Assembly: GCF_009905375.1 (NCBI RefSeq)
Contig: NC_133650.1
Location: forward strand, 301,691,957 to 301,755,956
DNA length: 64,000 bases
From: Apium graveolens
Taxonomy: Eukaryota > Streptophyta > Magnoliopsida > Apiales > Apiaceae
Reading direction: 5' to 3'
Shown here: positions 42,705-54,673 of the stretch, in pieces
Layout: the number at the start of each line of letters is the position of its first letter
Position numbering within the stretch: position 1 is the stretch's first letter
Notes under the pieces: model-generated
The model's database searches: none
Seen by the model: the letters and a program-made list of their open reading frames with translations, nothing else
Told to the model about the DNA's origin: nothing
Translations under genes and position numbers: made by a program

Positions 42705-43558
42705 GTCTGCTCTCAATGACTATAGATAATTCATTTATTTGGTATCTTAGATAACCTAGTAGATTGAAGCGGACCAGATCTAGGAAAGATCACGGGCAAC
42801 ACGTCGCACCAAAAACCGCGGCGCACACAATATTTTTGGTTCTTGCTCTCATTTTCTTCGCCGTTACGTCATTTTTAATAGAAAATGAGTCGATGGACAC
42901 TTTCACGTATTGCGACGCCCACATTATTGTTTTGGTTTTTGCACACATTTTCTTTGGCTTTTTGGTTTTTATTCTCATTTTCTTCGCCGTAACGTCATTT
43001 CTTTTAGAACCTAAACACATTTAGAAGTTACAGCGCCCACAGTTTCTTTTTGGTTTTTTCTCTCATTTTCTTCGACGTAACGTCTTTCTTTATAAAAAAA
43101 CCGTGAACCTACACATTTTGAGAAGTTAGCGCCCACTATTTCCTTTGGTTTTTGCTATCTTTTTCTTCGCTATTGCGTCATTTCTTTATCAGTTCCTATC
43201 ATTTCAGAGGTCATTCAATCTTATCTTTCTTTTCTCGTCCCTTGATATTAATTTATAATTTAAATAAAGGAAAAATCTATATAGCACGCTCGAACTCACC
43301 ATATAAATTAATAAAATTATCCAAGCAAATACTTACCTAAAATTTTTACATTCAAATTGAAGTAACTTCAAATTACATGTCATTTAAAATTTACGAAATG
43401 CTTCAAGCAATAAAAGTGTAAGACCGTAAAGTTAAAGGCAAGGGGCATTACATTATTCTTTTAAAAGGGAGTTAGAGGAAATTTGGAGCAGTCAAGACGC
43501 TGTTGGTTTTTTCTTTTTTAGCAATGACCATGGCAAGGTTCAACAGAAGGGTAGCAAG
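42705..43558 (-). repeat. UGT upstream block, minus orientation
   Basis: Four to five degenerate copies of the upstream repeat (TTTTCTTCGCCGTAACGTCA type) occur at 42830-43200, followed by the flank landmarks GAACTCACCATATAA and AAGGCAAGGGGCATTACA. The arrangement is like that upstream of the intact gene. An ATGAGCATGGCAAGG-like UGT scrap recurs at 43525-43556. Confidence 0.75.
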
Positions 43559-43985
43559 TAGAGGTGGCCAAACGAACGGTTTGGCTCGGCACGAACGGTA
43601 ATCGGCTCGCCAAAAATTCGTTTGAGTCGGCTCGTTGCGTGCCGGTTAATTATTCGGCACTAACCGCTTGAAGAAACCAACAGATTACGAATAGGCTTTC
43701 AGACCGCAACCGGACCGGCACGGCACGAAACCGTCCGTGTAATTCATTAACGAGCCAGCACATTTGTTTATTCGTTATTTGGCCCGGCGCGTGGCTAATA
43801 ATTCGGTTTGTGGCGAGTAAAAGGCGGGTTTGTACAAATTATGTTTTAATTATTTGCAAAGCCTCTTTGTACAAAGTAAAAAACAAAACAAAAGAAAAAA
43901 CAAAAAATAAAGAAAACAAAAGGTGGGTGGATTGGATCAATCAGTTGACTTCCGTGTCAAATCAAGGTAGCCTGCGGTTATTCGC
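43559..43985 (+). mobile_element. hAT-like MITE, left end only
   Basis: TAGAGGTGGCCAAACGAACG is a typical hAT-type terminal sequence. It is followed by GC-rich subterminal CGGCTCG/GGCACG repeats in both orientations, as in the element at 23164 but with a different motif. No matching right end or TSD is found, so the copy is truncated. The inner 180 bases are A-rich and contain no supported gene. Confidence 0.5.
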
Positions 43986-44318
43986 AGTTATTTGTTTTAA
44001 ACATTATATTTTTATTTAAACCAAAAAAAATATTTAAAATTATTTGGAGAACCATGTTTTAGTGGAGGCTTAAAATGCGTGTCGATTTTCCGTCTCCGGT
44101 GTAAAAATCTCTAGGGGACTGAGGGAGTAGTTTAGAAAATTTGTAGTATCCTTTAAGATATTTACAAAATAATTAGAAAAATATAAATAAAAAATTATAT
44201 ATTATAGTACAGAATAGATAAATATACTATAATATTATCTATAAATAAATAATATATTGCAAAATTATATGAAAAATGCACACTTTTATATATACATAGT
44301 CCTTTCTTCAAGAAAGAA
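43986..44318. repeat. Right half of a Stowaway-type MITE and AT-rich flank shared with 59.7-60.03 kb
   Basis: AGGCTTAAAATGCGTGTCGA and GGGGACTGAGGGAG (ending 44127) match the right half of the MITE at 59601-59842. The following AT-rich sequence up to GAACCCTC matches 59843-60034 closely, so the two regions are paralogous. Confidence 0.75.
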
Positions 44319-44323
44319 CCCTC

Positions 44324-44930
44324 TGTTAGGTCACACACACTGTAGAAGGGGGTTGAATACAGTGTTTAGCACAATCAAATCGAATTAAAGAACACAAGTA
44401 ACAGAAAACAAACTTTATTGAACTCTGTTACAATATGGAATTGTCCTCTCTTAGTGATGAACAAATTATCACGAGAGCTGCTAGGGTTACAATGAATATT
44501 ATTCTCGATAATGATAACACATATAGTGTAAACCCTATGTCTGTGTTTATATACTACACAGTTACAAGATAATCGCTAATTGATATTGAATATAATTCTG
44601 CTTCCTAAAATTTATCACTAGTTATCTTTTCTTCCAAGTATTCTATTCTTCATAGAATTCCTTCTTCATGCATATCTCTTCTTGCGTTTGTCTTGATCTT
44701 CTTTCCTTTCAATCAGCCGCCTTCCTTATCTGAAAGTCTCCTTAAGTCCTGATATTATCTTCTGATAAATATCTCCTAATAACTTAAGTTCTGACAACTT
44801 AAGTTCTGACTTCAGTATAAGTGATGATTTTCAGTTAAGTACTGATTTGTCCTGTTTAAGTAAGATCTGAAAATAAACACAAATCATATTAGACATGACA
44901 TTATCAAATATATCTAACAATCTCCCCCAA
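44324..44930 (-). repeat. 3' LTR of element C with adjacent polypurine tract
   Basis: The LTR spans 44324-44919. On the minus strand the tract TTGGGGGAGAT (44920-44930) directly precedes it. The LTR contains two exact AACTTAAGTTCTGAC copies near 44788-44816 and several related CTGATA segments. Confidence 0.93.
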
Positions 44931-45122
44931 CTTGTAAATTAGCATAATATACAAGTTTAACTGATATTTGATGATGTCAAAAATATTAAGTACAAATGCA
45001 TGAGTATTTGACTAGATAACTACAACTTGCAGTCCTTGTAGCTTTACCATCTTTATCTTCTGATAACAGCTTCAGTCTGTATACACATCAGAATTTGAGC
45101 AGTTGTAGATCTTGACTTGGCT

Positions 45123-46902
45123 TCAATTACTGATCTCTTTGATGTCAGGAGTTTTTCTGAGATAGTTCTTTAACAAACATCTCTCAGCATATTTAAGTTC
45201 ATCAATCATTCTCCTTTTATCATTCTTCAATTCAACTGTATCTTCACCAATTTGAAAGATAACAACCATGAGATCATTTATTCTAGCTTTCCTTATGTCC
45301 TGATCTAGTCTGATCAAATATGCCTTGTCAGACTCAAGATTGAATTCCATAGCCTTATAACGTAGAAAGGTAGTTATAATCTTAGCAGAGTTAGGCTTCA
45401 TCTCGACAATATCACCCTTGTGATCTCTGTACTTGGGACAGTATGTGTTGTCAGACTTTACAGAATAAAGCTTCTTTTGTCTCTGAATTTGAATCTTCAA
45501 ATAATTTGCAGCACTATATGTTAATCTGTTCTTCACTTGAAGTAAGAATAGAACATATTTTAGTTCCTCATAGTACTTCAGTGGTATAGCATTCTGCCTA
45601 ATATGGTAAACCCTTCCATCTGTCATAAAGTATAATAAGATGTGTTCTTTCAAGAATGTGTGGTAAACCATCTGTACAGATTCAAGCTGATTCAATCTTT
45701 CAGGAGTTGCTCCAACACCTGGTTTACTTAAAGAAGTTGGATCATTGGTTGTGTTCTGTATTCTTCTTTCATCAGCACTACCCAATCCAGATTTATCTCT
45801 TGCTTCTTTTCCTGTAACCACTATTGTTTCAAAACCACTTGTTGTAGTCTTCAATGGTTAAGTCTGTTTAGTTTTGGTGAATCCTGGTAGGAGTAACTTT
45901 GAAGGTTTAACATGAGCAATGTCAGAGGTTTCCTTTAACTTATCTTCTGATATCAAGCCAACTTGAGCTATGTCAGAGGTTGCTTGCTTCAGTGTCATAT
46001 CAGAACTTACTATATCTTGACTCTGAACAAATTGAGCCATGTCAGAGGTTGTCTGAGAAATCTTCTTTGAAATCAGAGTAAGATTAGCATCTTCATCAGA
46101 TATTTCTTCATCCATAGCAGGCACATAAACCTTTACAAGTTCACCAACTTTTTCTTTGCCCTTGGACCTTGGATCTATCTCCATTTGTGATTTGACCTTA
46201 GTTGCCTCAGGATTTATCCTTTCTTTTATCACAATGCCTTTAGCCTTAGGAATTTTCTTTTCAACAACAGAAGCTTCAGATTTGGAGTTGACTTTTTCTA
46301 ACTTAAGTCTAGCTTCTTCTTCCTTTAGACTCTCAAGGTCCATTCCTGGATTTTTTTTTCAGAAATAACTGTCTTGAAATTTCATCATCAAGTTCCAGAT
46401 GTTCATCAAAACATATCCTTTTACCAGTATCAGAAGTTATTCTTCTCCCAGTATCAGAACTTGTTCTTTGACTTGTAGTTCCAGTTCTACTTGATGAAAG
46501 ACCTTTACCTTGACCATGACCTCCACCCATTCCAGAGTTTCCATGGTCATCTTTCTCATCATCCTTTCCCTTCAGTTTCTTAATAGGTTTGCATTTGGAC
46601 TTAATTACTTTCTCCCCCTTTTTGGCATCAGCAGGTAAAAGAAGAGAGACAAGCAATTCCACTGAGGATTGAATCTCATTGAGTTGAGATTGCTGAGAAG
46701 CTTGATTCTTAAGAATATCATCAATCTGAGCCTGTTGCTTCTCTTGAGTTTTCTCAATATTGGCAATTCTGTCAAAGGCAGGCTTGAAAAATCTGTTATT
46801 TTCAAGTTTCACATTCATATCTTGCTGGAGTAAAGTTTCTTGAATTTTATGCACCTCGGCATGAGTTGTTGAGTGTTGACCTTGAAGGTGTCTAGTACTC
46901 AA
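45123..46902 (-). pseudogene. Env-like ORF remnant of element C
   Basis: Three frame pieces form one ancestral ORF. Piece 46902-46333 has a Gln-rich coiled coil (around NIEKTQEKQQAQIDD) and a Gly/Ser/Arg region. A run of eight T at about 46350 shifts the frame into 46343-45858, which is charged and Lys/Glu-rich. An in-frame TAA at 45858-45860 then separates the last piece (to 45123), a more globular domain with YCPKY and a Leu/Ile-rich C-terminus. The N-terminal part is lost; a stop lies five codons before 46902. Position matches the intact env-like ORF of element A, but the sequences are not recognisably alike by eye. Confidence 0.7.
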
Positions 46903-48922
46903 TGCAATTTTTCAAGGAGAAAAAAACCGTCCCACTAACCAAGTAATCCCATTAAATAAATGATTATTACTGCTTTATCTCTCATAAACCAATATTCAAA
47001 CAAATATGACCGTTGAGGTAATGACCAAAAATAAACCAAGTAAATAAATACTGTCACGTCAGCATCAGAACTTAATTATTATTAGAATTTAAGAAGGTCA
47101 TCAAAAATTGATTATTATCAGAATTTAACAGGTCATCAGAATATGAAACGACTCATAGACAAAATCTTGCAATAAAGTAAAATTTTATTAATATATCAAA
47201 CAAATACATTCGATGAAATTTAGCAATTTCATGCAAAAGTTGCAAGACAGTCCTAATCTACGATTCCTAACATCAACAGCTTTAGTCCTGGTCTAAGAAG
47301 ATCCTATCGACTAGTTCCTGTCGCGGGAGACGAAAAGCACTGCAAGACGGATGATTCTCTCATGCTGACGAAAAGAACTGAGATGAAGATTTCTTTGGAC
47401 AGTCAACAAGTCATTTTGAATGATTTCTGGAAATGGAATCCAGAGATTATAAGGAATGTTGTTGATAGGATATGCAGTCGGAATTCCATTTTGAAAAATA
47501 TGAACAGTTTCGGTGCCATAGTTGTAAAACTAACCAAATTGAGCCATTGTTTGAGAGAAGAAAGAATTGATTTTTACTGAAGGATTATTGGTCAGTTATA
47601 TAGACAAGGGAAGACCAAGGGATGCAGGAAATATGAAACAAATAGAAGTAAAGCCTCATCTTCCTAGACCGATGAGTAATAATGACAGCCATTGGAAGCT
47701 TAAAACAGGAGTTAATGAGCACACTAAATAAGTAAAAAATTACTATGCATATACGAGTACCACTAACCCAAATTATGTTGACTGTTTATATCTCACCCAA
47801 ACATATTCTGATTTTAAATATGACTGTTTCAGATTGAACCACAAATAAGTCAAGTAAAGAATCAGGATTTAATATCAGAACTTAACAGTCATCAGAGCAT
47901 GGCTCCTTAACTCGAAAAGTGAATGTCTATTTCTGTAATTCTTCGCTCAAATACTGATTTTGTTTCTTCAGAACTTAAACATCAGAATTTCCATCATAAC
48001 TTGTCCGCAGAATTTATGCAACTGACACTTAACCTGTTCATCTAAAACAACATTTATCACCATAGTAATTTTCATCATTCATATGGAGTGTATGTGTGTG
48101 CAGTAAGCTAAATATCAGATAAAGATTAAAGTCTGATTCACTTCAGTATATCTTAGAAATAAGGCATAACTAAGAACTTTGCTCAAAATTTGTCATTATT
48201 CTGAAGTCTACTGAAGAATGAGTTAATGCATGAGTCCACCTCAACTGTTTTGTGCTCATTTTATGCATCTTTTGACATTCCATTTTACAGTGGCTTCTCA
48301 GTGTAAGTGAGTCACGACTGCTTATCAGAATTTATGCTATTATCAGAGTATTTATCCAGTAATCATAGAGTGTGAAAAGTCGCCAAGAAAATATTTATTT
48401 TACTTTTCTAATGCATATAACTTAATACCAGCAATGCACTTGGGTCATCCCTTCCACATTTTTACTCTAGATCTCAAAGGAGTACCTGATTTTTATTTCT
48501 TTTCTTTTCTTTTTCTTTTAATAAGTGAGGCTTATCAGCACTTAGTACATCCACCAAATTTACTAACATCAGAACTTAACAGATAAGAAGCACTGTTCTA
48601 GTTTTTAACTTAGTAACAAGATACACAAAGTAAACTTTAATTAAGCTCAATATCAGAATTTGCTTGTGTTAAAAGATTTCCACATAAACAATTACTTCAT
48701 ACATGGGATCTTTAGTATATTAAAGACTACTAGTTCAGCATCTAGCACAGTTATCCTCATTGGATCGAATAGTCACAGAAACATTCATATCACTATCAGA
48801 GTTTAGAAATACATATCAGACAACAATCATCACTTAAGCATGTTTCAATTTAAGCACAGAATACACAAAGATAGTAATATCTGTAAATACTGATCATAAA
48901 GTCTGATGTATCAGAACATAAA
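46903..48922 (-). other. Element C noncoding region between RNase H and env-like remnant, rich in the ATCAGAACTTAA motif
   Basis: Apart from the small ORF at 47311-47547, no coding frame is convincing. ATCAGAACTTAA and one- to two-base variants recur, for example near 47050, 47118, 47872, 47973, 48330, 48567, 48652, 48797 and 48910. The density is far above what chance would suggest in a 2-kb stretch. Confidence 0.75.
47311..47547 (-). pseudogene. Small ORF of element C with its own TATA-like box, one internal stop
   Basis: On the minus strand an ATG at 47547 sits in a strong plant start context (AAACAATGGCT). It is preceded by a short C/T-rich leader and TATATA at 47597-47602, about 50 bases upstream. 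After six codons there is a TAG (47530-47532); the frame then stays open for 72 codons to TAG at 47311-47313. The peptide is rich in Asn, Ile and Pro, then basic (QRNLHL...RQHERIIRL), and I do not recognise it. The coding-like frame with a promoter-like upstream suggests a captured or accessory gene now disabled by one nonsense change. Confidence 0.45.
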
Positions 48923-51900
48923 CTAAGCAGATTTAGAGAAAGAACCTGAAACCATTCCAAGTTCATTTACCAATCTTGTAAAAGTAGCTTCACAAAGTGG
49001 TTTTATGAAGATATCTGCTAGTTGTTGATCTGTTGGAATAAAATACAATTCCACTGTACCTTCATCCACATGTTCCCTTATAAAGTGGTACCTTATGCTG
49101 ATGTGCTTTGTCATTGAGTGTTGAACTGGATTACCTGTCATAGCAATAGGACTTTGATTATCACAGTAAATAGGGATTTTAAAATATGTTAACCCATAAT
49201 CTAGTAACTGATTCTTCATCCAAAAAATCTGTGCACAACAGCTTCCTGCAGCAATGTATTCTGCTTCTGCAGTTGATGTGGAAATTGACTTCTGTTTCTT
49301 GCTAAACCAAGAAACCAATCTGCCTCCAAGAAATTGGCAGCTTCCACTTGTGCTTTTCCTGTCAATTTTGCATCCTGCAAAATCTGCATCTGAGTAACCT
49401 ATTAGCTTAAAGTCTGATTCTCTAGGATACCATAATCCCATATCAGCTGTACCCTTAAGATACTTAAAAATTCTTTTCACAGCAGTTAAGTGAGGTTCTC
49501 TTGGATCTGTTTGAAATCTTGCACAAAGACAGGTAGCATATATGATATCAGGTCTACTAGCAGTTAGATAGAATAGTGAGCCAATCATACCTCTGTAATC
49601 AGTAATATCTACTGATGTACCAGTATCCTTATCCAATTTTATTGCAATGGCCATGGGAGTGGATGCACTTGAACAATCTTGCATTCCAAATTTTTCAGTA
49701 AATTTCTGGTATACTTGGATTGACAAATAAAAGTGCCTCTTCATTCTGCTTGACTTGAAGGCCCAGAAAATAGCTAAGTTCCCCCATCATACTCATTTGA
49801 TATCTTGACTGTATCAGTTTGGCAAACTTTTTGCAAAGTCTGTCATTTGTAGAACCAAAAATGATATCATCAACATATATTTGCACCAAAAGTAAGTCCT
49901 TTCCATGGTTGAGGTAGAACAATGTTTTGTCAATAGTTCCTCTGTTAAATCCACTTTCCAGAAGAAACTGAGCTAAAGTCTCATACCATGCTCTTGGAGC
50001 TTGCTTAAGGCCATAAAGTGCTTTATCAAGCCTGTAGACATGATTTGGAAGTTTGGAATCTACAAAACCTGGAGGTTGTTCAACATATACTTCCTTTTCC
50101 AATTCTCCATTGAGAAAAGCACTTTTCACATCCATTTGAAATACTGTAAACTTTTTGTGAGCAGCATAAGCCAAAAATATCCTTATGGCTTCCAATCTAG
50201 CAACTGGTGCAAATGTTTCATCATAATCAATTCCCTCATGTTGAGAATATCCTTTTACAACCAGCCTTGCTTTATTCCTTGTAATTATGCCATCACTGTC
50301 AGTTTTTTTTCTACACACCCACTTTGTACCAACAACAGATCTATTCTTTGGTCTTGGCACTAGGGTCCAGACTTTGTTTCTTTCAAATTCATTTAACTCT
50401 TCCTGCATTGCTTGAACCCAATCAGCATCTTGAAGAGCTTCTTCCACTTTCTTTGGTTCAGTCTAAGAAAGAAAAGAACTATAGAGACATTCATTTGATG
50501 TAGTTGTTCTAGTTCTGGCACCTACATCAGGATTCCCAATAATTAAGTTAGGTGTATGTGCTTTAGTCCACTTCCTTGCAGATGGAAGATTTTCTCTAGA
50601 ACTGGATGCTCCCCCATGATCCATGCTGTCTTCATCAACATTTTCTGATGCTCCCCCTGAAATTATGCTCTCTGAGTTGGATCCTTCAGAATTTGAGTTT
50701 CCAGAATTATCAGAACTTGGCTCATCAGAACTTGATGAATTAGAACTTGAAGAGCCAGTTGTAGGTTCTGATGCTTCTTGAGATGTGGTTGTATCTTCAG
50801 TATGCTCCCCCTGCACAGGTGCATCTTCCTTTGACGTAGTCACCACAGTTTTAATAACATCAGAGTTTAATCCATCAGAGTTTGCAGTATCAGGATTTAG
50901 ACTGTCAGGATTTAGACTGTCAGGATTTACAGTATCAGAATTTAAAACTTCATTTTCAAATCTCAGCTGATCATGATCATTGAAATCTTCAAGTCTAGTA
51001 ATCTTCTTCTCATCAAAAGAGACATTGATAGATTCCATGACAACTCTTGTTCTTAAATTATAGACTCTGAAGGCTTTTGTGGAAAGTGGATATCTAACAA
51101 AAATTCCTTCATCAGCTTTTAGATCAAATTTGGATAGCTGTTCAGGATGAGTCTTAAGAACAAAACACTTGCATCCAAATACATGAAAATACTTCAGATT
51201 TGGCTTCTTTTTCTTCACCATCTCATATGGTGTCTTTCCATGCTTGTTAATGAGTGTTGCATTCTGAGTAAAACAAGCAGTCTGCACAGCTTCAACCCAA
51301 AAATAGGTTGGTAGCTTTGCTTCATCAAGCATAGTTCGTGCAGCTTCAATAAGAGTTCTATTCTTTCTTTCAACAACTCCATTTTGCTGTGGAGTTCCAG
51401 GAGCAGAAAATTCTTGCTTGATTCCATGGTCTTTGCAGAACTCTTCCATGATCAAATTCTTGAACTCAGTGCCATTATTACTTCTTATGATCTTCACAGA
51501 ATCTTTGACCAATTTATCCAGTTGCTTGACATGATCAATCAAAATGGATGCAGTTTCACTTTTTGTGTGCAAGAAATACACCCATGTGTATCTGGTGAAC
51601 TCATCCACTATGACCATAGCATATTTCTTCTTTGCAATAGACATGATATTCGCTGGACCAAATAGATTAACATGTAGTAGGTGATAAGGCTCAATAATTG
51701 ATGATTCAGTCTTGCTCTTGAATGAAGATTTTCTTTATTTAGCCTTCTGACATGAATCACAAAGGCCACCAGGAGCAAATACTGATTTTGGCAGTCCTCT
51801 CACAAGATCTTTCTTGACAAGTTCATTTATATTGTTGAAATTTAAATGAGAGAGTTTCTTTTGCCAATTCCAGCTTTCTTCAATTGATGCTCTACTTAAC

Positions 51901-52286
51901 AGACAGATTGCAGAACCATTAGTACTTGTTGAAAGCTTGGCTTCATAAATGTTACCATGCCTGTATCCTTTTAGAACAACTTTGCCTGTAGATTTGCTTA
52001 CAACTTCACAGTGTTCTTCAAAGAAATCCACATGATAACCTCTATCACAAATTTGACTAATACTGAGCAGATTGTGTTTAAGTCCTGAGACCAGAGCTAC
52101 TTTTTCAATGATGAAATTTCCAAGATTGATATTGCCATATCCCAGTGTTTTTCCAATGTTGCCATCTCCATAAGAAACACTTGGGCTAGCTTTCTCCACA
52201 AAGTCTGATAGCAGGACTTTATTTCCAGTCATATGTCCTGAACATCCACTGTCCAGAACTAGGATGTTTTTCCTGTTGCCCTGCAA
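48923..52286 (-). pseudogene. Element C pol pseudogene (protease, integrase, RT, RNase H)
   Basis: Protease carries LDSGCSGHMTG near 52250. Integrase zinc cysteines are followed by TAA at 51735-51737. In the integrase core, the first catalytic Asp position (51666-51668) reads AAT, Asn, and the second (51477-51479) is also AAT, Asn; the Glu in VVERKNRT is kept. Another stop, TAG at 50463-50465, lies where element B has Gln. RT (50447-49695) keeps YVDD. A frameshift between 49744 and 49695 separates it from RNase H (49744-48923), which keeps SDADFAG, TAEAEY and YCDNQ. The linker at 50690-50950 encodes NPDSLNPD-type repeats from the family motif. Integration by this copy's own enzyme is not possible as it stands. 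Confidence 0.93.
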
Positions 52287-52319
52287 TCACAAAAACCACT
52301 AATGATTAGTTTTAAGGAC
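52281..52319 (-). other. Gag-protease junction of element C, 39-nt intron-like segment
   Basis: On the minus strand, GT at 52319 follows the Trp codon near the gag end, and ATTGCAG ends at 52281 before protease. TAG and TGA lie inside. Gag and protease are in the same frame, and the segment is a multiple of three. It matches the position and layout of the 37-nt segment in element B. Confidence 0.35.
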
Positions 52320-54618
52320 CCAGACTTGCTTGGATCCTTTGGCCTTATTAAGTTTGTTAACATTTGCAGCGGATTTAACATCAGAGTTTATGTTAACATT
52401 TTTCTTATCAGCATTTACACTATCAGACTTTATATCAGAACTTACACTAGAAGGAACAATGCTAACTTTCTTTAAAGAAGGTTTTATTTGATAATAATCA
52501 TAGTACAAACTATGATATTCCTTACAAGTATAAATGGAATGCCATAAACTAGCACAATGAAAACAAGAATTTTGTGGCATATATCTAACAGACTGACTCT
52601 TAACTCCTGACTTTGAAGGTAAGGAGTTTATGTTCTTATTTTTCCTGTAAAAAGAAGCCAGATGGTTAGAATTTCCACAGTTATGACATGTTTTTCTAGG
52701 AGCATTAGGAACAGGCTTATAATCATTACTTTTATTCACACCTTCATTTCCATTCCTATTTTTCCTAGGTGACTTTACCTTGTTTACATTCTTAACATCT
52801 TTCAGCTTATGCTTAAGCTGCTTCTTAGTCATTAAGCCTATATTAACTTCAGTTGGCTTTTCCTGTTTTAGTTTGTCAGAAGTTAATTTCTCTTTAACTT
52901 TTTATTTCTCAGTATCAGACTTTACAGCTACAAACTTAACAGGTTTTACCTTTAGCTTTTTTTTAACAGCTATATGCTCAATTTCTACAGTTCCTTTATC
53001 ATTCTTATCATCTCCATAACCTAAGCCTTCTTTCCAGTTTCCACTACTTAACAAATTCTGAGTTGTTCTGCCAGAGTTAGTCTAAGTCCTCATAATCTCC
53101 TTTCCTTTTCTAACTCAGTTTTTAGAGATTCATTCATTTTAAGTACTTCATCCCTAACATATAAAGCATCATCTCTATCCTTCTAAGTTTTATGGAACAT
53201 GACTAACTCTTTTTCTAAGTAATCATTCCTCTTTTTATAAGCAAGATTTTCAGAAGTTAATCTTTCACATGTTAAAGTTTGATCTCTATAACTAATAAAC
53301 ATGGTTTTAAGATATCTTCTCAACTCATTAATATCTTCAGTATGAAAGGCATAAGTAGTTTGAGGTACCTTTAACTCAGCAGCATCAGGACTGCTATCAG
53401 CATTTGCCATCAAGGCATAGTTCTCCTTACTTTCAGAATCTGAAGTGTCTGTCCAGCTTTTCTTCTTTGTGACAAGAGTCTTTCCTTTGTCACTCTTCAC
53501 TTTCTTGCAATCAGGAGATATGTGGCATTTCTCATCACAGTTGTAGCATTTGACATTTGAGTAATCTCCTCTGTCAGACTTTCCTTCTTTGCCTTCAAAT
53601 TTTCTCAAAATCTTCTTATCAGAACTTGCACCTTTCCTGGAAGACTTCTTTCCCTTTCTGAATTTCCTGTATGCAATCCTTCTGATTCCTTTCACCATAA
53701 GAGCACACAGCTTCATCATCTCTTCATCAACATCCATCTTAGGTAAGCTTTCAGTTTCTGAGTCATCATCACTATCAGAACTTGATGACTCAGTATCGGA
53801 CTTTGTGATGAGAGCTTTTCCCTTGCCTTTTCTTGAGGTAACTGCTTTAGGGGATTCCTCCTCAGCCTTAAGAGCAACCATCCTTGACTTTCCTCCTTTC
53901 CTCTTGCTTCTTTGTTCCATCTCAAGTTCATGAGCCTTGAGCATCCCATAGATTTCATCAAGAGTTGTTTCTTCAAGATGTTGTCTCTTATAGTTGTGGC
54001 CTTCAAATCCCAACTTTCAGGAAGAGCTAACATGAATTTAAGATTTAAATCTTCAAGATCATATTCCTTATCAACTAGTGACAAATCATTCAAGAGTTTG
54101 ACAAATCTGTCATATAAGCCAGTTAATGACTCATCAGGCTTTGAGTCAAAGTGCTCATACTCTTGAGTGAGTATAGTCTTCCTGTTTTTCTTAATTGAAT
54201 CAGTTCCTTAGCATCTTGTCTCCAAGGCTTCCCATATCTCCTTTGCAGTCTTGCAGTTAATTACCCTGTTTGACATGACATTATCAATGGCACTATGCAG
54301 CAAGTGTCGTACCTTAGCATCCTTAGCAATTGAAGAGATATCTTTAGCAGTGTAATCACTCTTCTCCTTTGGTACAGACTTTGCTGGTTCACCTACAACT
54401 GCAACAGTGAGTTTGGTTGGCTTGTGTGGTCCTTCATTGATTCTGTCAAGATATTCTGGATCTGTAGCTTCCAGAAACATAGACATCCTCACCTTCCATA
54501 TGGGATATTCAGATGGTTTCAGTATGGGAACTCTTATAGTCTCATATCGACTATGGATTTGAGTCTTTGGAAGTTCTTCAATTTTGGTGGACTTGGTTGG
54601 AGTTTTTGCTTCAGACAT
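52299..54618 (-). pseudogene. Element C gag pseudogene
   Basis: It starts at ATG 54618, 40 bases after the PBS. The frame stops at TAA 54208-54210, where CAA is likely ancestral. A frameshift follows at about 54000, TAG at 53183-53185, a further disruption near 53090, and TAA near 52902. The conserved parts are an N-terminal Gag core (YPIWKVRMSMFLEAT), the LDEIYGMLKAHELEMEQ segment, zinc knuckles CYNCDEKCHISPDC and CFHCASLWHSIYTC with full CX2CX4HX4C spacing, and a third, CHNCGNSNHLASFY, with Cys replaced by Tyr. The 62.65-64 kb copy shares some of these stops. Confidence 0.92.
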
Positions 54619-54659
54619 GATTGATTTTGGATCTTAAAATGTTTGTGTGTTAACAGAAA

Positions 54660-54671
54660 GCTCTGATACCA
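54660..54671 (-). promoter_or_regulatory. Primer binding site of element C
   Basis: TGGTATCAGAGC on the minus strand lies two bases inside the 5' LTR and is complementary to the initiator methionine tRNA 3' end. Confidence 0.92.
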
Positions 54672-54673
54672 CT

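Noticed and set aside
47362..47580. 72-codon plus-strand frame in element C
   Set aside because: It is antisense to a better candidate with a promoter-like upstream and start context (47311-47547).
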